From Chengkuizengella sediminis (GTDB lineage Bacteria > Bacillota > Bacilli > Paenibacillales > KCTC-33759): a DNA stretch of 64,000 nt. Position 1 is the first letter of the stretch. Each line of letters starts with the position of its first letter. This document shows positions 35,350-43,685 of this stretch, piece after piece. The notes beneath the pieces are model-generated. The model was not told the origin of the DNA. It saw only the letters and a program-made list of their open reading frames with translations, and ran no database searches. The translations under genes were made by a program, and so were the position numbers. The stretch is from positions 1-64,000 of the forward strand of contig NZ_SIJC01000013.1 in the NCBI RefSeq assembly GCF_010078385.1, in the 5' to 3' direction.

Positions 35350-36288
35350 TTGAAAAAGATATTATTATTCAGTTCATTAACTTTGATTTTACTTATGGGT
35401 TTGGTAGGTTGCAGTACAGAGGAATCGGAAAATGGAACACAGGGAGATAAACTGCAGGTCGTTGCAACGTATTCTATTATTTATGATATTGTAAAAAATG
35501 TAGGTGGAGAACAAGTTGAAGTTCACAGTATGGTGCCTATTGGTGCCAATCCCCATGAATTTGATCCACTACCTTCTGATGTAGAAAAAACGGCGGATGC
35601 CGATGCAGTATTTTATAACGGGTTAAACCTTGAAGGTGGGAATTCATGGTTTGAAAAACTACTTGAAACAACTGATAAAGCAGGTGAAGATGCTCCTGTG
35701 TTCCGTTTGAGTGAAGGTGTAGAAGTGAAATACCTTACTACAGCAGGAAAAGAAAACGAATCTGATCCACATGCTTGGTTAGATGTTAGAAACGGGATCA
35801 TTTACGCAGAAAATGCAAGAGATGCTCTGAAACAAATTGATCCAGATCATGCAGACATTTATGATGCAAATGCAGCGGCATACATTACACAATTAGAAGA
35901 GCTTCACCAACAAGCAGTTGATCGTTTTAATGAAATTCCAAAAGAAGATCGATTTTTAGTCACAAGTGAAGGAGCGTTCAAATATTTCAGTGCAGCATAT
36001 GACTTTGATGCAGGGTATGTATGGGAAATTAATGCTGAGAATCAAGGAACACCTTCACAGGTCAGTGCCATTGTTGATTTAATTCGTGAAAAAGAAGTCC
36101 CTGTATTATTTCTAGAAACGAGTATTGATTCAAGATCAATGGAAACAGTATCAAATGAAACTGGAGTTCCGATCTTTGGTAAAGTATTTACAGATTCAGT
36201 GGGAAAACCAGGTGAAGATGGAGATACTTACGTCAAAATGATGGAATGGAATATTGATATGATTTATAACGGGGTTACTTCCGAATAA
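35350..36288 (+). CDS. mntA: Manganese/zinc-binding lipoprotein of the ABC transporter
   Basis: This 312-aa cluster A-I solute-binding protein has a lipoprotein signal with lipobox LVGC at about 18-21. Metal-binding residues are visible in GANPHEFDP (His), DPHAWLD (His), a Glu in LVTSEGAFKYFS, and FTDSVGKPGEDGDTYVKMM (Asp). The short acidic linker is not the His-rich loop of many ZnuA proteins, which favours Mn over Zn. I chose the TTG at 35350 after AGAGGTG. It is last in the operon. Confidence 0.9.
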   Translation: MKKILLFSSLTLILLMGLVGCSTEESENGTQGDKLQVVATYSIIYDIVKNVGGEQVEVHSMVPIGANPHEFDPLPSDVEKTADADAVFYNGLNLEGGNSWFEKLLETTDKAGEDAPVFRLSEGVEVKYLTTAGKENESDPHAWLDVRNGIIYAENARDALKQIDPDHADIYDANAAAYITQLEELHQQAVDRFNEIPKEDRFLVTSEGAFKYFSAAYDFDAGYVWEINAENQGTPSQVSAIVDLIREKEVPVLFLETSIDSRSMETVSNETGVPIFGKVFTDSVGKPGEDGDTYVKMMEWNIDMIYNGVTSE

Positions 36289-36301
36289 GAGAAGATGATT
36301 A

Positions 36302-36337
36302 GAAACCATCTATGATGAAAATCATAGGTGGTTTTTT
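36302..36337 (+). terminator. Terminator of the Mn transporter operon
   Basis: AAACCATCTATGATG pairs with ATCATAGGTGGTTT and is followed by TTTT. Confidence 0.85.
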
Positions 36338-36465
36338 GACGCTCATAGAATTCCAAAAGAAAGTGCATATGGACATGAAGAGGTGAATAAGAATAATGGA
36401 ATACAAAGGATAGATAGAGGTTTGAGGTTCAAATCAATTCTTATATCGATAGAGGATGTGAATTC

Positions 36466-37554
36466 ATGAAGGCAAGTGTGATTATGCCAGTTTATAATGT
36501 TAGAAACTTGTTGAAAGCTTGTCTATTAACATTTAAACACCAAGTACTAGAACATGAGGATAGTTTTGAAGTGATTGTAATAGATGATGGTTCAACGGAT
36601 GGTACAGCTGAAGTCGTATCATCAATGGCTTTAAATTATGAATCGAAATATATATACATACCGAGAAGTGAACATTCCTCTAGATCAGCTGCAAGAAACA
36701 AAGGTATAGAGGCCGCAAATGGTGATGTCATTTTGTTTATTGATGGAGACCACCTTGTACCTCCCAATTATATAAATGAACATTTAAGGTTTCATAAAGC
36801 TTATGATAATTTTGCAATTATTGGTTTCCGTCAGTTTTTATCTGAAGGAGATACTCAAGTGGAAAAATTAGCAGAAGGGTTTTCTGAAGAAATGTATCCT
36901 CCTATAAAAAAGATAGATGAAAGATTTCAAATCATAGGTCAGTTTTCAGAGAACTTCAGTAATCTTTCATTTGCATGGTATTTATTTTGGACATGTAATA
37001 CTTCAGTTAAAAGAAATATGGTTGAAAAAATTGGTGGTTTTGATGAAGATTTTATATATTGGGGACTTGAGGATAGCGAATTTGGGTATCGATTGTACAA
37101 GGAAGGGGTTAAATTTGCTTACAGTCGTGAATCTATCGTTTACCATCAACATCATGAAGCTGACGAAATGGATAAAATTTTAAAATGGAGCCAAAATTAT
37201 GAGATTTTTAGAAATAAACATTCAGATATGGAAGTAAAGATGTTAGAAATAATGGACATTTATAAAAATGCAATAAATAAAATGAATACAATGTCATGGA
37301 TTAATAAGTTTACCCTGTTAGAATATGCTATCAGAGCATGGAAAAAAGGGAGAACCCTTGATAACATTTCCCCAACTGTCCATCACTTAACTGGTGATTT
37401 AGAAGAATCAACTATTCAAAAAATATTGGAAGAAGCAGAGCATAAACCAATCCTTATCATGGATCATTCAAATGAAGAGATGTTAGATGTGAGAATACAG
37501 ATGCATGAATCTAAATTTGATATAAAGTATTATAAAGGAAAAAGAAGAGTATGA
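36466..37554 (+). CDS. Family 2 glycosyltransferase
   Basis: This 362-aa GT-A protein has the nucleotide-sugar motifs VIMPVYNVRNLLKACL, IVIDDGSTDGTAEVV and the DxD-like FIDGDHLVPPNYI. A catalytic-site motif DFIYWGLEDSEFGYRLYKEG follows. There is no membrane segment, so it acts in the cytoplasm on an unknown acceptor. The C-terminal 100 residues are an extra helical region. The start follows TAGAGGATG. It is not in a polysaccharide cluster; the neighbour is a convergent HAD phosphatase. Confidence 0.88.
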   Translation: MKASVIMPVYNVRNLLKACLLTFKHQVLEHEDSFEVIVIDDGSTDGTAEVVSSMALNYESKYIYIPRSEHSSRSAARNKGIEAANGDVILFIDGDHLVPPNYINEHLRFHKAYDNFAIIGFRQFLSEGDTQVEKLAEGFSEEMYPPIKKIDERFQIIGQFSENFSNLSFAWYLFWTCNTSVKRNMVEKIGGFDEDFIYWGLEDSEFGYRLYKEGVKFAYSRESIVYHQHHEADEMDKILKWSQNYEIFRNKHSDMEVKMLEIMDIYKNAINKMNTMSWINKFTLLEYAIRAWKKGRTLDNISPTVHHLTGDLEESTIQKILEEAEHKPILIMDHSNEEMLDVRIQMHESKFDIKYYKGKRRV

Positions 37555-37586
37555 TTCTTCAATGTTGAAGTGAAGGGATTATACTA

Positions 37587-38216
37587 TCATATTTGTTTTA
37601 TCATGATCTCTTTAATTTGTTGAGGATGGTCCACTATATATTCTGGCTTTCCCTGTTCTAGCAGCCTCCTTGCATCGAACCCCCATGAAACACAGATAAT
37701 TTTAATTTTTGCTTTTTTACATGCTTCAATATCTCTTATTTCGTCTCCAATATATATTACATTTTCTTTTTTGATTTTAAAATGGTTTAAATACTTATAA
37801 ATTAGTCGATGTTTGCCAAAAACATTTGTTGAGCAAAAAACTTTGCTAATATGTTTAATCCTGTGCTTGGACAAGTATTGAATGATATTCTTTTTATCGT
37901 TTGTTGATATAATGCCAAGTTGATATCCTAACTTATGTAATTCCTTTATAACTTCTGGTACTCCATTCACAGTAGGGATTTTTAATATTCTTTGTTTATA
38001 TTTTTTCCTTACCTCGTTGACAAGACTGGGTAGTTTCCACAATGGTACCTTAAGATACTTACTCCTTTGAGGTATGCTTAGAGAACTTAAGTATGGGATT
38101 TCATCCTTTTCAATAAGCTTATAATTATATTTTGCTGCAAGTTCATTATATATATCTATCGTTAGGCTCTTGGACTGTACAATCGTCCCATCAAAATCAA
38201 AAATGATATGTTTCAT
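37587..38216 (-). CDS. HAD-superfamily hydrolase (phosphoglycolate-phosphatase-like)
   Basis: This 209-aa protein has motif I FDFDGTIVQS (Asp7, Asp9), motif II GIISTNDKK, a Lys in VFGKHRL and motif IV YIGDEIRDIEACKKAKIK. The cap domain is small and helical. It is a phosphomonoesterase of unknown substrate. The start follows TAGGAGGG. It is convergent with the glycosyltransferase gene. Confidence 0.88.
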   Translation of the reverse strand: MKHIIFDFDGTIVQSKSLTIDIYNELAAKYNYKLIEKDEIPYLSSLSIPQRSKYLKVPLWKLPSLVNEVRKKYKQRILKIPTVNGVPEVIKELHKLGYQLGIISTNDKKNIIQYLSKHRIKHISKVFCSTNVFGKHRLIYKYLNHFKIKKENVIYIGDEIRDIEACKKAKIKIICVSWGFDARRLLEQGKPEYIVDHPQQIKEIMIKQI

Positions 38217-38287
38217 TTAAGTCCCTCCTAAGTAAGTATATGTTTATTCCAACTAATTAAAGAATATGTGACTATAAGTCATTATAA

Positions 38288-38583
38288 ATGAATTCAGGAG
38301 AAAATAAATTAGATTCAAAAGGTTGGGGAATTGACGTTTCAAATGGTTTACATGTTTTGTTAATGAGATTAGATCGAGATTATGGGAAAATATCATTATG
38401 GGTTACTGAAAATGGTGTAGAGTTTCCAGATATCAATTCAAAAATAAAAAAATAAAAAAATAATGGACATAGCATTATTATTATCAACATTTAAATTCTT
38501 GTTATCTAGCAATTAAGGATAGGGAGAATTTACAAGGGTATTATGTTTGGTCACTTCTCGACACTTTATATCCTCATTTATAA
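38288..38583 (+). pseudogene. Remnant of a GH1 family beta-glucosidase / 6-phospho-beta-glucosidase gene
   Basis: Two fragments in different frames match the C-terminal part of family 1 glycosidases. The first (38288-38455) reads SKGWGIDVSNGLHVLLMRL, then DRDYGKISLWVTENGVEFPD, including the nucleophile motif TENG. The second (38482-38583) reads YQHLNSCYLAIKDRENLQGY, then YVWSLLDTL, the usual QHL-AI-DG-L-GYFVWSLLDNF block. A frameshift and stop near 38456-38480 separate them. The N-terminal 300 or so residues are missing. This is a decayed gene. Confidence 0.75.
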
Positions 38584-38652
38584 TCCCCGTTCTTTTATTT
38601 TCAATGGATCTAGATTAATTTTTAACTGCTAGATTATTTGGTTAAATTTATA

Positions 38653-38682
38653 CAAATTCATCAAAATTCATCAAAATTCATC
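38653..38682. repeat. Triple 10-bp direct repeat upstream of agrB
   Basis: The unit AAAATTCATC occurs three times in tandem (first copy starts CAAATT). ATTAATC and, some 30 bases on, AAAATTCAAC follow as partial copies. It is in the 217-base gap between the GH1 remnant and agrB, which holds no other feature I can name. It could be a regulator-binding array or simple slippage. Confidence 0.55.
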
Positions 38683-38800
38683 ATTAATCGCAAATATTAT
38701 ACAAAATTCCCAAAAATTCAACTGTAAAATATAAAATATATAGTATAGAATATAGGAGACAGTACAAAATTTTATTTCAGTAAGAAATGAGAGAATTCAG

Positions 38801-39316
38801 ATGGTAGAAGCATTAGCTTTTAGAATAGCAAAATCTATAAAAGATGTTGATCCAAAAAATACTGCAAGTATTGAAGTTATGAAATTTGCTTTAGTAGTTT
38901 TAATAGACGGGTTTTTAGTATTTTCAATTTCACTTATCATAAGTATTATTTTAAATCAAACAGTACTAACTATGTTAGGACTATTTTCATTTGTAATTTT
39001 ACGATATATTACTGGAGGGTATCATTTTAAAAGTGCTCTAGCATGTTCAATTACTTCTATTATAATGGTTGTCTTAATTCCATTCATTTCTATAACTGGT
39101 TGGATGTATGAATTATTTGCAGGATTAAGTATATTACTGATTTTAATCTTTGCACCTGCTAATTTGGAAGGGCGGACGAGAATTCCTAAGAAATTTTATC
39201 CTTATTTAAAATTAACTGCGATTGTGTTAGTGGTGAGTAGTTACATAATTAAATCAGATCCTATTACACTAGCATTTCTTATACAGTCAATAACCTTGAT
39301 TGGAAGGAGGGTTTAA
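38801..39316 (+). CDS. agrB: AgrB-family membrane protease/peptide processor
   Basis: This 171-aa protein has about five to six membrane segments. The AgrB catalytic pair is visible in RYITGGYHFKSALACS: His75 and Cys82, seven residues apart as in S. aureus AgrB (His77/Cys84). AgrB cuts the AgrD precursor and forms its thiolactone ring. The charged EGRTRIPKKFYPYLK loop is also typical. The ribosome site (AATGAGAG) is modest. The gene ends one base before the agrD start. Confidence 0.92.
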   Translation: MVEALAFRIAKSIKDVDPKNTASIEVMKFALVVLIDGFLVFSISLIISIILNQTVLTMLGLFSFVILRYITGGYHFKSALACSITSIIMVVLIPFISITGWMYELFAGLSILLILIFAPANLEGRTRIPKKFYPYLKLTAIVLVVSSYIIKSDPITLAFLIQSITLIGRRV

Positions 39317-39317
39317 T

Positions 39318-39446
39318 ATGAGAATGAAGAAGTTGGCAATATTAACATCAAAAATTTTAAGTATAGTATCTCTAGGATTCGTTAGTGTAGCATGTCATTG
39401 GACTATGAATCAACCAGAAGTACCAGAAGAGCTGTTACATAAGTAG
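39318..39446 (+). CDS. agrD: AgrD-like cyclic lactone autoinducer peptide precursor
   Basis: This 42-aa reading frame begins one base after the agrB stop, with GGAAGGAGG inside the end of agrB. It has a basic amphipathic leader (MRMKKLAILTSKIL), a hydrophobic segment and a tail ACHWTMNQPEVPEELLHK. The family pattern is a cysteine three residues before a hydrophobic ring-closing residue, then a Pro/Glu-rich recognition tail (QPxxPEEL). Here the probable ring is Cys26-His-Trp-Thr-Met30. A terminator follows. Confidence 0.88.
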   Translation: MRMKKLAILTSKILSIVSLGFVSVACHWTMNQPEVPEELLHK

Positions 39447-39481
39447 AACTTTCAAATATTTTTAATTACTAGTTAATATAT

Positions 39482-39522
39482 AAAAAGGCTCCAAATTTCG
39501 TAAAATAAGCTGGGGCTTTTTT
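39482..39522. terminator. Bidirectional terminator between agrD and agrC
   Basis: AAAAAGGCTCC pairs with GGGGCTTTTTT using two G-T pairs. The A- and T-runs suit both convergent transcripts. Confidence 0.75.
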
Positions 39523-39543
39523 ATATTTAAAAATTCTTTTGTA

Positions 39544-40884
39544 TTATACTTTTAATGGCAATTCTACTCTAAATTCAATTTCATTATTTAAAGAAGTTAA
39601 GATTTTTATTTGTCCTTTATAATAATCCACTCTATCTTTAACTATAGCTAATCCAATGCCTTCATGTAAGTCTTTTTCTTTAGTTGAATAACCTGAAGTA
39701 AACAAATCATTTTTTGTATTTTGAATCTTTATACTGCATGGGTTTTTAGTTATAATATATAATTTCCCGTTTTCTGTAGTAACTTTTAAATTAATCCATC
39801 TTTTTTCCAATGGAAAGTTATTAACTTCATCTATAGCATTATCTATTAGATTTCCTAAGATTTTAACTATATCTATCGATGTTATACCTAAAGATAGTCC
39901 ATCTAACCCAGAAACTTCATATTTAAATTTCACTTTTTTATCAAGGGAAATAATCATTTTGCTTTGTATTAAGGCTGCTATTGCTGGATGCCCTATTTGT
40001 AAAATCTCGTTTACTTCGGAAATTTCTTCAGTAAGTTCTTTAGTATATTCTTCTAATTGGTTGTATTTTTTGTATTTAACAAAACCATGAATAACTTGAA
40101 CATGATTTAGAAAATCATGTCTTTGACCTCTAATACTCGTAAACATCCGATTTACATCTTCGATATAGAATTGCTGAGTCATTCTAATAGCTTCATTTTT
40201 AGATTGTTTTATCGTATTGAAAGTTAATATCATAATAATGAGACTTATAAATATCATTAAAAACAACAAGATATAAATTATTTTAGATAAATTATGGAAT
40301 GATCCAAAATAGCCTATTGACATAATTAATGCGGTCATCAAAAATTGAATAGACAAAATACACACTAATAATGTGATCTTTTTGTTTTTTTTAATAGTCT
40401 CTATAAGGTCTTTACCAGGAAACCATTTTTTTCTATTCATTAAATAATTTAATAATATCATTATGGTCGTAATAAATACTGTGATATACAACATATTCAT
40501 TACACTATTTATAAATTGCTCTCTTGGAATAAATAAAAATATTACACTTCCAGAAATCCCTTCTAGAAACATAGCAGTGATATAAGCAAATGAAGGAATT
40601 ATAATTTTATAGATTGTATTCAAAGAATAGAATACGAGAAAGAATAATATAAAATAAGAAATAATTCCATTTATTAAATGTAAGTACAAGGGTAGATCAA
40701 AAATAAATAAACCAATATAGATCGATTCAAGTGTTGCAAATAGTAATATTTTTTTCCACTTATCTTTAATAGATACTCCCCAAAAAGTGAAGGAAAAATA
40801 TATAATAATAAAGTAAGTGGGGATTGAATAAACCAAGATAAGAGGCAAAGCATTCATAAATAGTTCTAAAAAAGTTTCAATCAA
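39544..40884 (-). CDS. AgrC-like sensor histidine kinase (GHKL family)
   Basis: This 446-aa protein has a membrane half with about six to seven segments up to residue 220. A cytosolic kinase follows with the phospho-acceptor region IRGQRHDFLNHVQVIHGF (His256), the N-box KILGNLIDNAIDEV and the glycine box HEGIGLAIVKDRV. This is the peptide-sensing kinase layout of AgrC. I prefer the TTG at 40884 after AAAGGTG, since the GTG at 40893 overlaps that site. It is convergent with agrBD, and no AgrA/LytTR regulator gene lies in this window. Confidence 0.88.
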   Translation of the reverse strand: MIETFLELFMNALPLILVYSIPTYFIIIYFSFTFWGVSIKDKWKKILLFATLESIYIGLFIFDLPLYLHLINGIISYFILFFLVFYSLNTIYKIIIPSFAYITAMFLEGISGSVIFLFIPREQFINSVMNMLYITVFITTIMILLNYLMNRKKWFPGKDLIETIKKNKKITLLVCILSIQFLMTALIMSIGYFGSFHNLSKIIYILLFLMIFISLIIMILTFNTIKQSKNEAIRMTQQFYIEDVNRMFTSIRGQRHDFLNHVQVIHGFVKYKKYNQLEEYTKELTEEISEVNEILQIGHPAIAALIQSKMIISLDKKVKFKYEVSGLDGLSLGITSIDIVKILGNLIDNAIDEVNNFPLEKRWINLKVTTENGKLYIITKNPCSIKIQNTKNDLFTSGYSTKEKDLHEGIGLAIVKDRVDYYKGQIKILTSLNNEIEFRVELPLKV

Positions 40885-41177
40885 AACATTCACCTTTTCT
40901 AAAATTAGTAATTAATCTACTAAAAATATACCTTCATTGATAATATAATATCATAATATGAAATAATTTTGTTAAGATATGTATTTTAATGTCGAATAAC
41001 CTCGAATATAACTTACCATGATTATGATCAAATAAAAACCTTTATGTTACATTTATTCATATGGGAATTTTTGTGATCCATGTAAAGTGTTCGGGTAAAC
41101 CCGTTATGTTATACTTAATAACTAATGAAACTTCCGATAGAGAGCTTCATTTTCATTAGATCATAGGAGGGAATGGC

Positions 41178-41921
41178 TTGACTAAACAATATAAATTAAT
41201 TGCTTTGGATATGGATGGAACGGTTTTAAATGAAAATAGAGAAATTTCGCCTGCGAATAAAGTTGCAATTGATAAAGCTTTAAATAAAGGAGTTATTGTT
41301 AGTTTTGCAACAGGTAGAGGGTATCAAGGTATAGCGCCTTATATTCATGAACTGAAATTAGATACACCGATTGTAGCTGTGAATGGAAGTGAAGTTTGGA
41401 AGAATCCAAAAGAATTAATGCAGCGTCACCTACTAGAATCTGAAGTCATTAAAGAAATGCATGAAATTGCAGTTCATTATGATACTTGGTTTTGGGGTTA
41501 TGCTGTGGAAGGGTTATTTAATAAGGAACAATGGACGGATAATTTAGATGATTATCAGTGGTTAAAATTTGGTTATTATACTGAAGATGATAGTAAAATC
41601 AAACAAATTTTTGAAATCATTAATAAATGGCAAATTATGGAAATCACGAATTCACATCCTAATAATATTGAATTAAATCCAAAAGGGATTAGTAAAGCAA
41701 GTGGATTACAAGCTTTATGCAACTGGAAAGGATTTGATATGTCAGAGGTCATAGCTATGGGTGATAGTATGAATGATCTTGCTATGATTAAATCAGCGGG
41801 TCTTGGTGTTGCGATGGGGAATGCACAGGATATTATAAAAAAAGAAGCTGATATAGTAACGTTGACAAACGATGAAGATGGTGTGGCAAAAATAATAGAG
41901 GAATACATACTAGTAACATAA
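41178..41921 (+). CDS. Cof-type HAD-IIB sugar-phosphate phosphatase
   Basis: This 247-aa protein has motif I LDMDGTVLNENREIS, motif II SFATGRGY, the Lys in NPKGISKASGLQAL and motif IV VIAMGDSMNDLAMIKSAGLGVAMGNA. It belongs to the Cof subfamily acting on sugar phosphates or FMN. The start is TTG seven bases after AGGAGG. A 37-base inverted repeat with CTAATGAAA/TTTCATTAG arms lies just upstream at 41122-41159. Confidence 0.9.
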   Translation: MTKQYKLIALDMDGTVLNENREISPANKVAIDKALNKGVIVSFATGRGYQGIAPYIHELKLDTPIVAVNGSEVWKNPKELMQRHLLESEVIKEMHEIAVHYDTWFWGYAVEGLFNKEQWTDNLDDYQWLKFGYYTEDDSKIKQIFEIINKWQIMEITNSHPNNIELNPKGISKASGLQALCNWKGFDMSEVIAMGDSMNDLAMIKSAGLGVAMGNAQDIIKKEADIVTLTNDEDGVAKIIEEYILVT

Positions 41922-42044
41922 GATTCTCAAGCGCATTAGCGATATAAATGAAAACTACAGGTAATTCGCTTTTGTGAATGACAAATTATATTATCATGGT
42001 AGTTTTTCTTAAAATATGATCATTAATCAGGAAGGAAAGTTACA

Positions 42045-43685
42045 TTGTCAACTAAAGATTCTTTAATTAAAGGCACACTAGTATTAGCAATCGCAGCTTT
42101 CATTGCACGATTTTTAGGGATATTTCAGCGTGTTCCACTGCAGAATATGCTTGGTGACAATGCGATGGCTACTTATGGGATTGCAAACTCCATTTATTTT
42201 CTCTTATTGATGATAGCAACAGCTGGGATTCCCGTTGCAATTAGTAAGTTAGTTTCTGAACGAATCGCGGTTGGAAAGTTTGCTGAAGCTCAACGTATTT
42301 ATGCTGCAGCTATTAAGTTTGCAATTTTTGCAGGACTTTTTATGACAACATTACTCTGGTTTGCATCTGATTATTATGCAACAAATATTGCGAAGGATAA
42401 GGATGCTGTGTTAGCGATACGTGCTCTTGCTCCTGCCTTACTGTTTTTCCCTGTCATTGCTATCATGAGAGGTTATTTTCAAGGAAGGCAACAAATGATG
42501 GGGAATGGTATTTCACAAATTGTTGAACAAATTGTGAGAGTGATTGTTTCCGTTGGACTCGCATCATTATTACTTTTTATGGGTACTACAGAGCAAATGG
42601 CGATCGCTGGTGCAACTTTTGGTGGGGTCGTTGGTGGGGTTGCGGCACTATTAGTGATGTTGTTTTATTGGCGTAGGCTAAAAAAACAAGATATTAAGGA
42701 TCAACAGCCTGATATATCAAATGAAAAGAATCAAGAAGAGATAAAAGCTGCTAAGTCATTAACTTACAGAAAAATATATAAGATGATCTTTAAAATTTCG
42801 GGACCTGTCATTTTGATTGCCATTGCTGTCCCAGCAATTAATTTTATTGACTCTTCAACTGTAATTTCATTACTTGAAGGGAAGTTAGGGTATAGTAGTG
42901 CTGAAGAAATGTTAGGTATTTTGCAAAATAGAGCCCAGGCACTCGCAGGCCTACCCATCATATTTTCTATTGCAATTAGTCAATCTATTCTTCCAATCAT
43001 TTCATCAGCGTATGCAAAAAAGGATCAGTTAGTATTAAACCGACAAACATCGCTAGCTTTAAGAATGTCTATTCTTTTCAGCTTGCCAGTCATCTTAGTG
43101 TTATGTATTGCAGCAGAGCCTATTAATGTTTTGTTATTCAAAAATACTTTAGGAACGTCTGTTATTGTTTATCTAACAGCCAGCACAATATTTCAAGTAT
43201 TAATGATGACATCAGGTACGATTTTAATGGGATTAGGACAATTCAAAAGACCGATGATTCATGTATCACTAGGAGTGATATTGAAAGTGGCAGGGAACTT
43301 TTTATTAGCACCGTGGCTTGGAATTGGTGGAATTATTTTATCTACTGCCATCAGTTTTTCAATTGTAATGATATTAAACTTATTGTATTTGAAGAAAACA
43401 GTTTCATACACGATATTGGGGAAAAAGTGGATAGGCACGATAGTTACGTCACTCCTTCTTATTGGTGTTGGATATTTAATTACAATGTTTAACCAATCTA
43501 TGATTCAGCTTTCCATTGAGAGGATCACTTATGCGGTACATTCTATCATTTTAGGACCGATTATCGGGATTTTATATTTACTATTCATGATTAAATTTAG
43601 AGTGATTACAGAAAATGATATTCGTCATTTACCTATTAGAATTCAGAAAGTGATGCAGAAGGTATTACGTTTAATAAATCGCTGA
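42045..43685 (+). CDS. SpoVB/MurJ-type polysaccharide flippase
   Basis: This 546-aa protein has about fourteen membrane segments of the MOP (Wzx/MurJ/SpoVB) superfamily. Family stretches include IARFLGIFQRVPLQNMLGD near the start and GISQIVEQIVRVIVSVGLA. Relatives YtgP/Amj and SpoVB move lipid-linked cell-wall precursors; which one this is cannot be decided here. The start is TTG after GGAAGGAAAG. Its stop abuts that of the convergent DUF2515 gene with no base between. Confidence 0.88.
   Translation: MSTKDSLIKGTLVLAIAAFIARFLGIFQRVPLQNMLGDNAMATYGIANSIYFLLLMIATAGIPVAISKLVSERIAVGKFAEAQRIYAAAIKFAIFAGLFMTTLLWFASDYYATNIAKDKDAVLAIRALAPALLFFPVIAIMRGYFQGRQQMMGNGISQIVEQIVRVIVSVGLASLLLFMGTTEQMAIAGATFGGVVGGVAALLVMLFYWRRLKKQDIKDQQPDISNEKNQEEIKAAKSLTYRKIYKMIFKISGPVILIAIAVPAINFIDSSTVISLLEGKLGYSSAEEMLGILQNRAQALAGLPIIFSIAISQSILPIISSAYAKKDQLVLNRQTSLALRMSILFSLPVILVLCIAAEPINVLLFKNTLGTSVIVYLTASTIFQVLMMTSGTILMGLGQFKRPMIHVSLGVILKVAGNFLLAPWLGIGGIILSTAISFSIVMILNLLYLKKTVSYTILGKKWIGTIVTSLLLIGVGYLITMFNQSMIQLSIERITYAVHSIILGPIIGILYLLFMIKFRVITENDIRHLPIRIQKVMQKVLRLINR

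Noticed and set aside
37557-37570. Terminator CTTCAATGTTGAAG between the glycosyltransferase and HAD genes
   Set aside because: The loop would be two bases and no T-run follows.
38653-38682. CRISPR-like repeats
   Set aside because: The units are 10 bp with no spacers and no cas genes.
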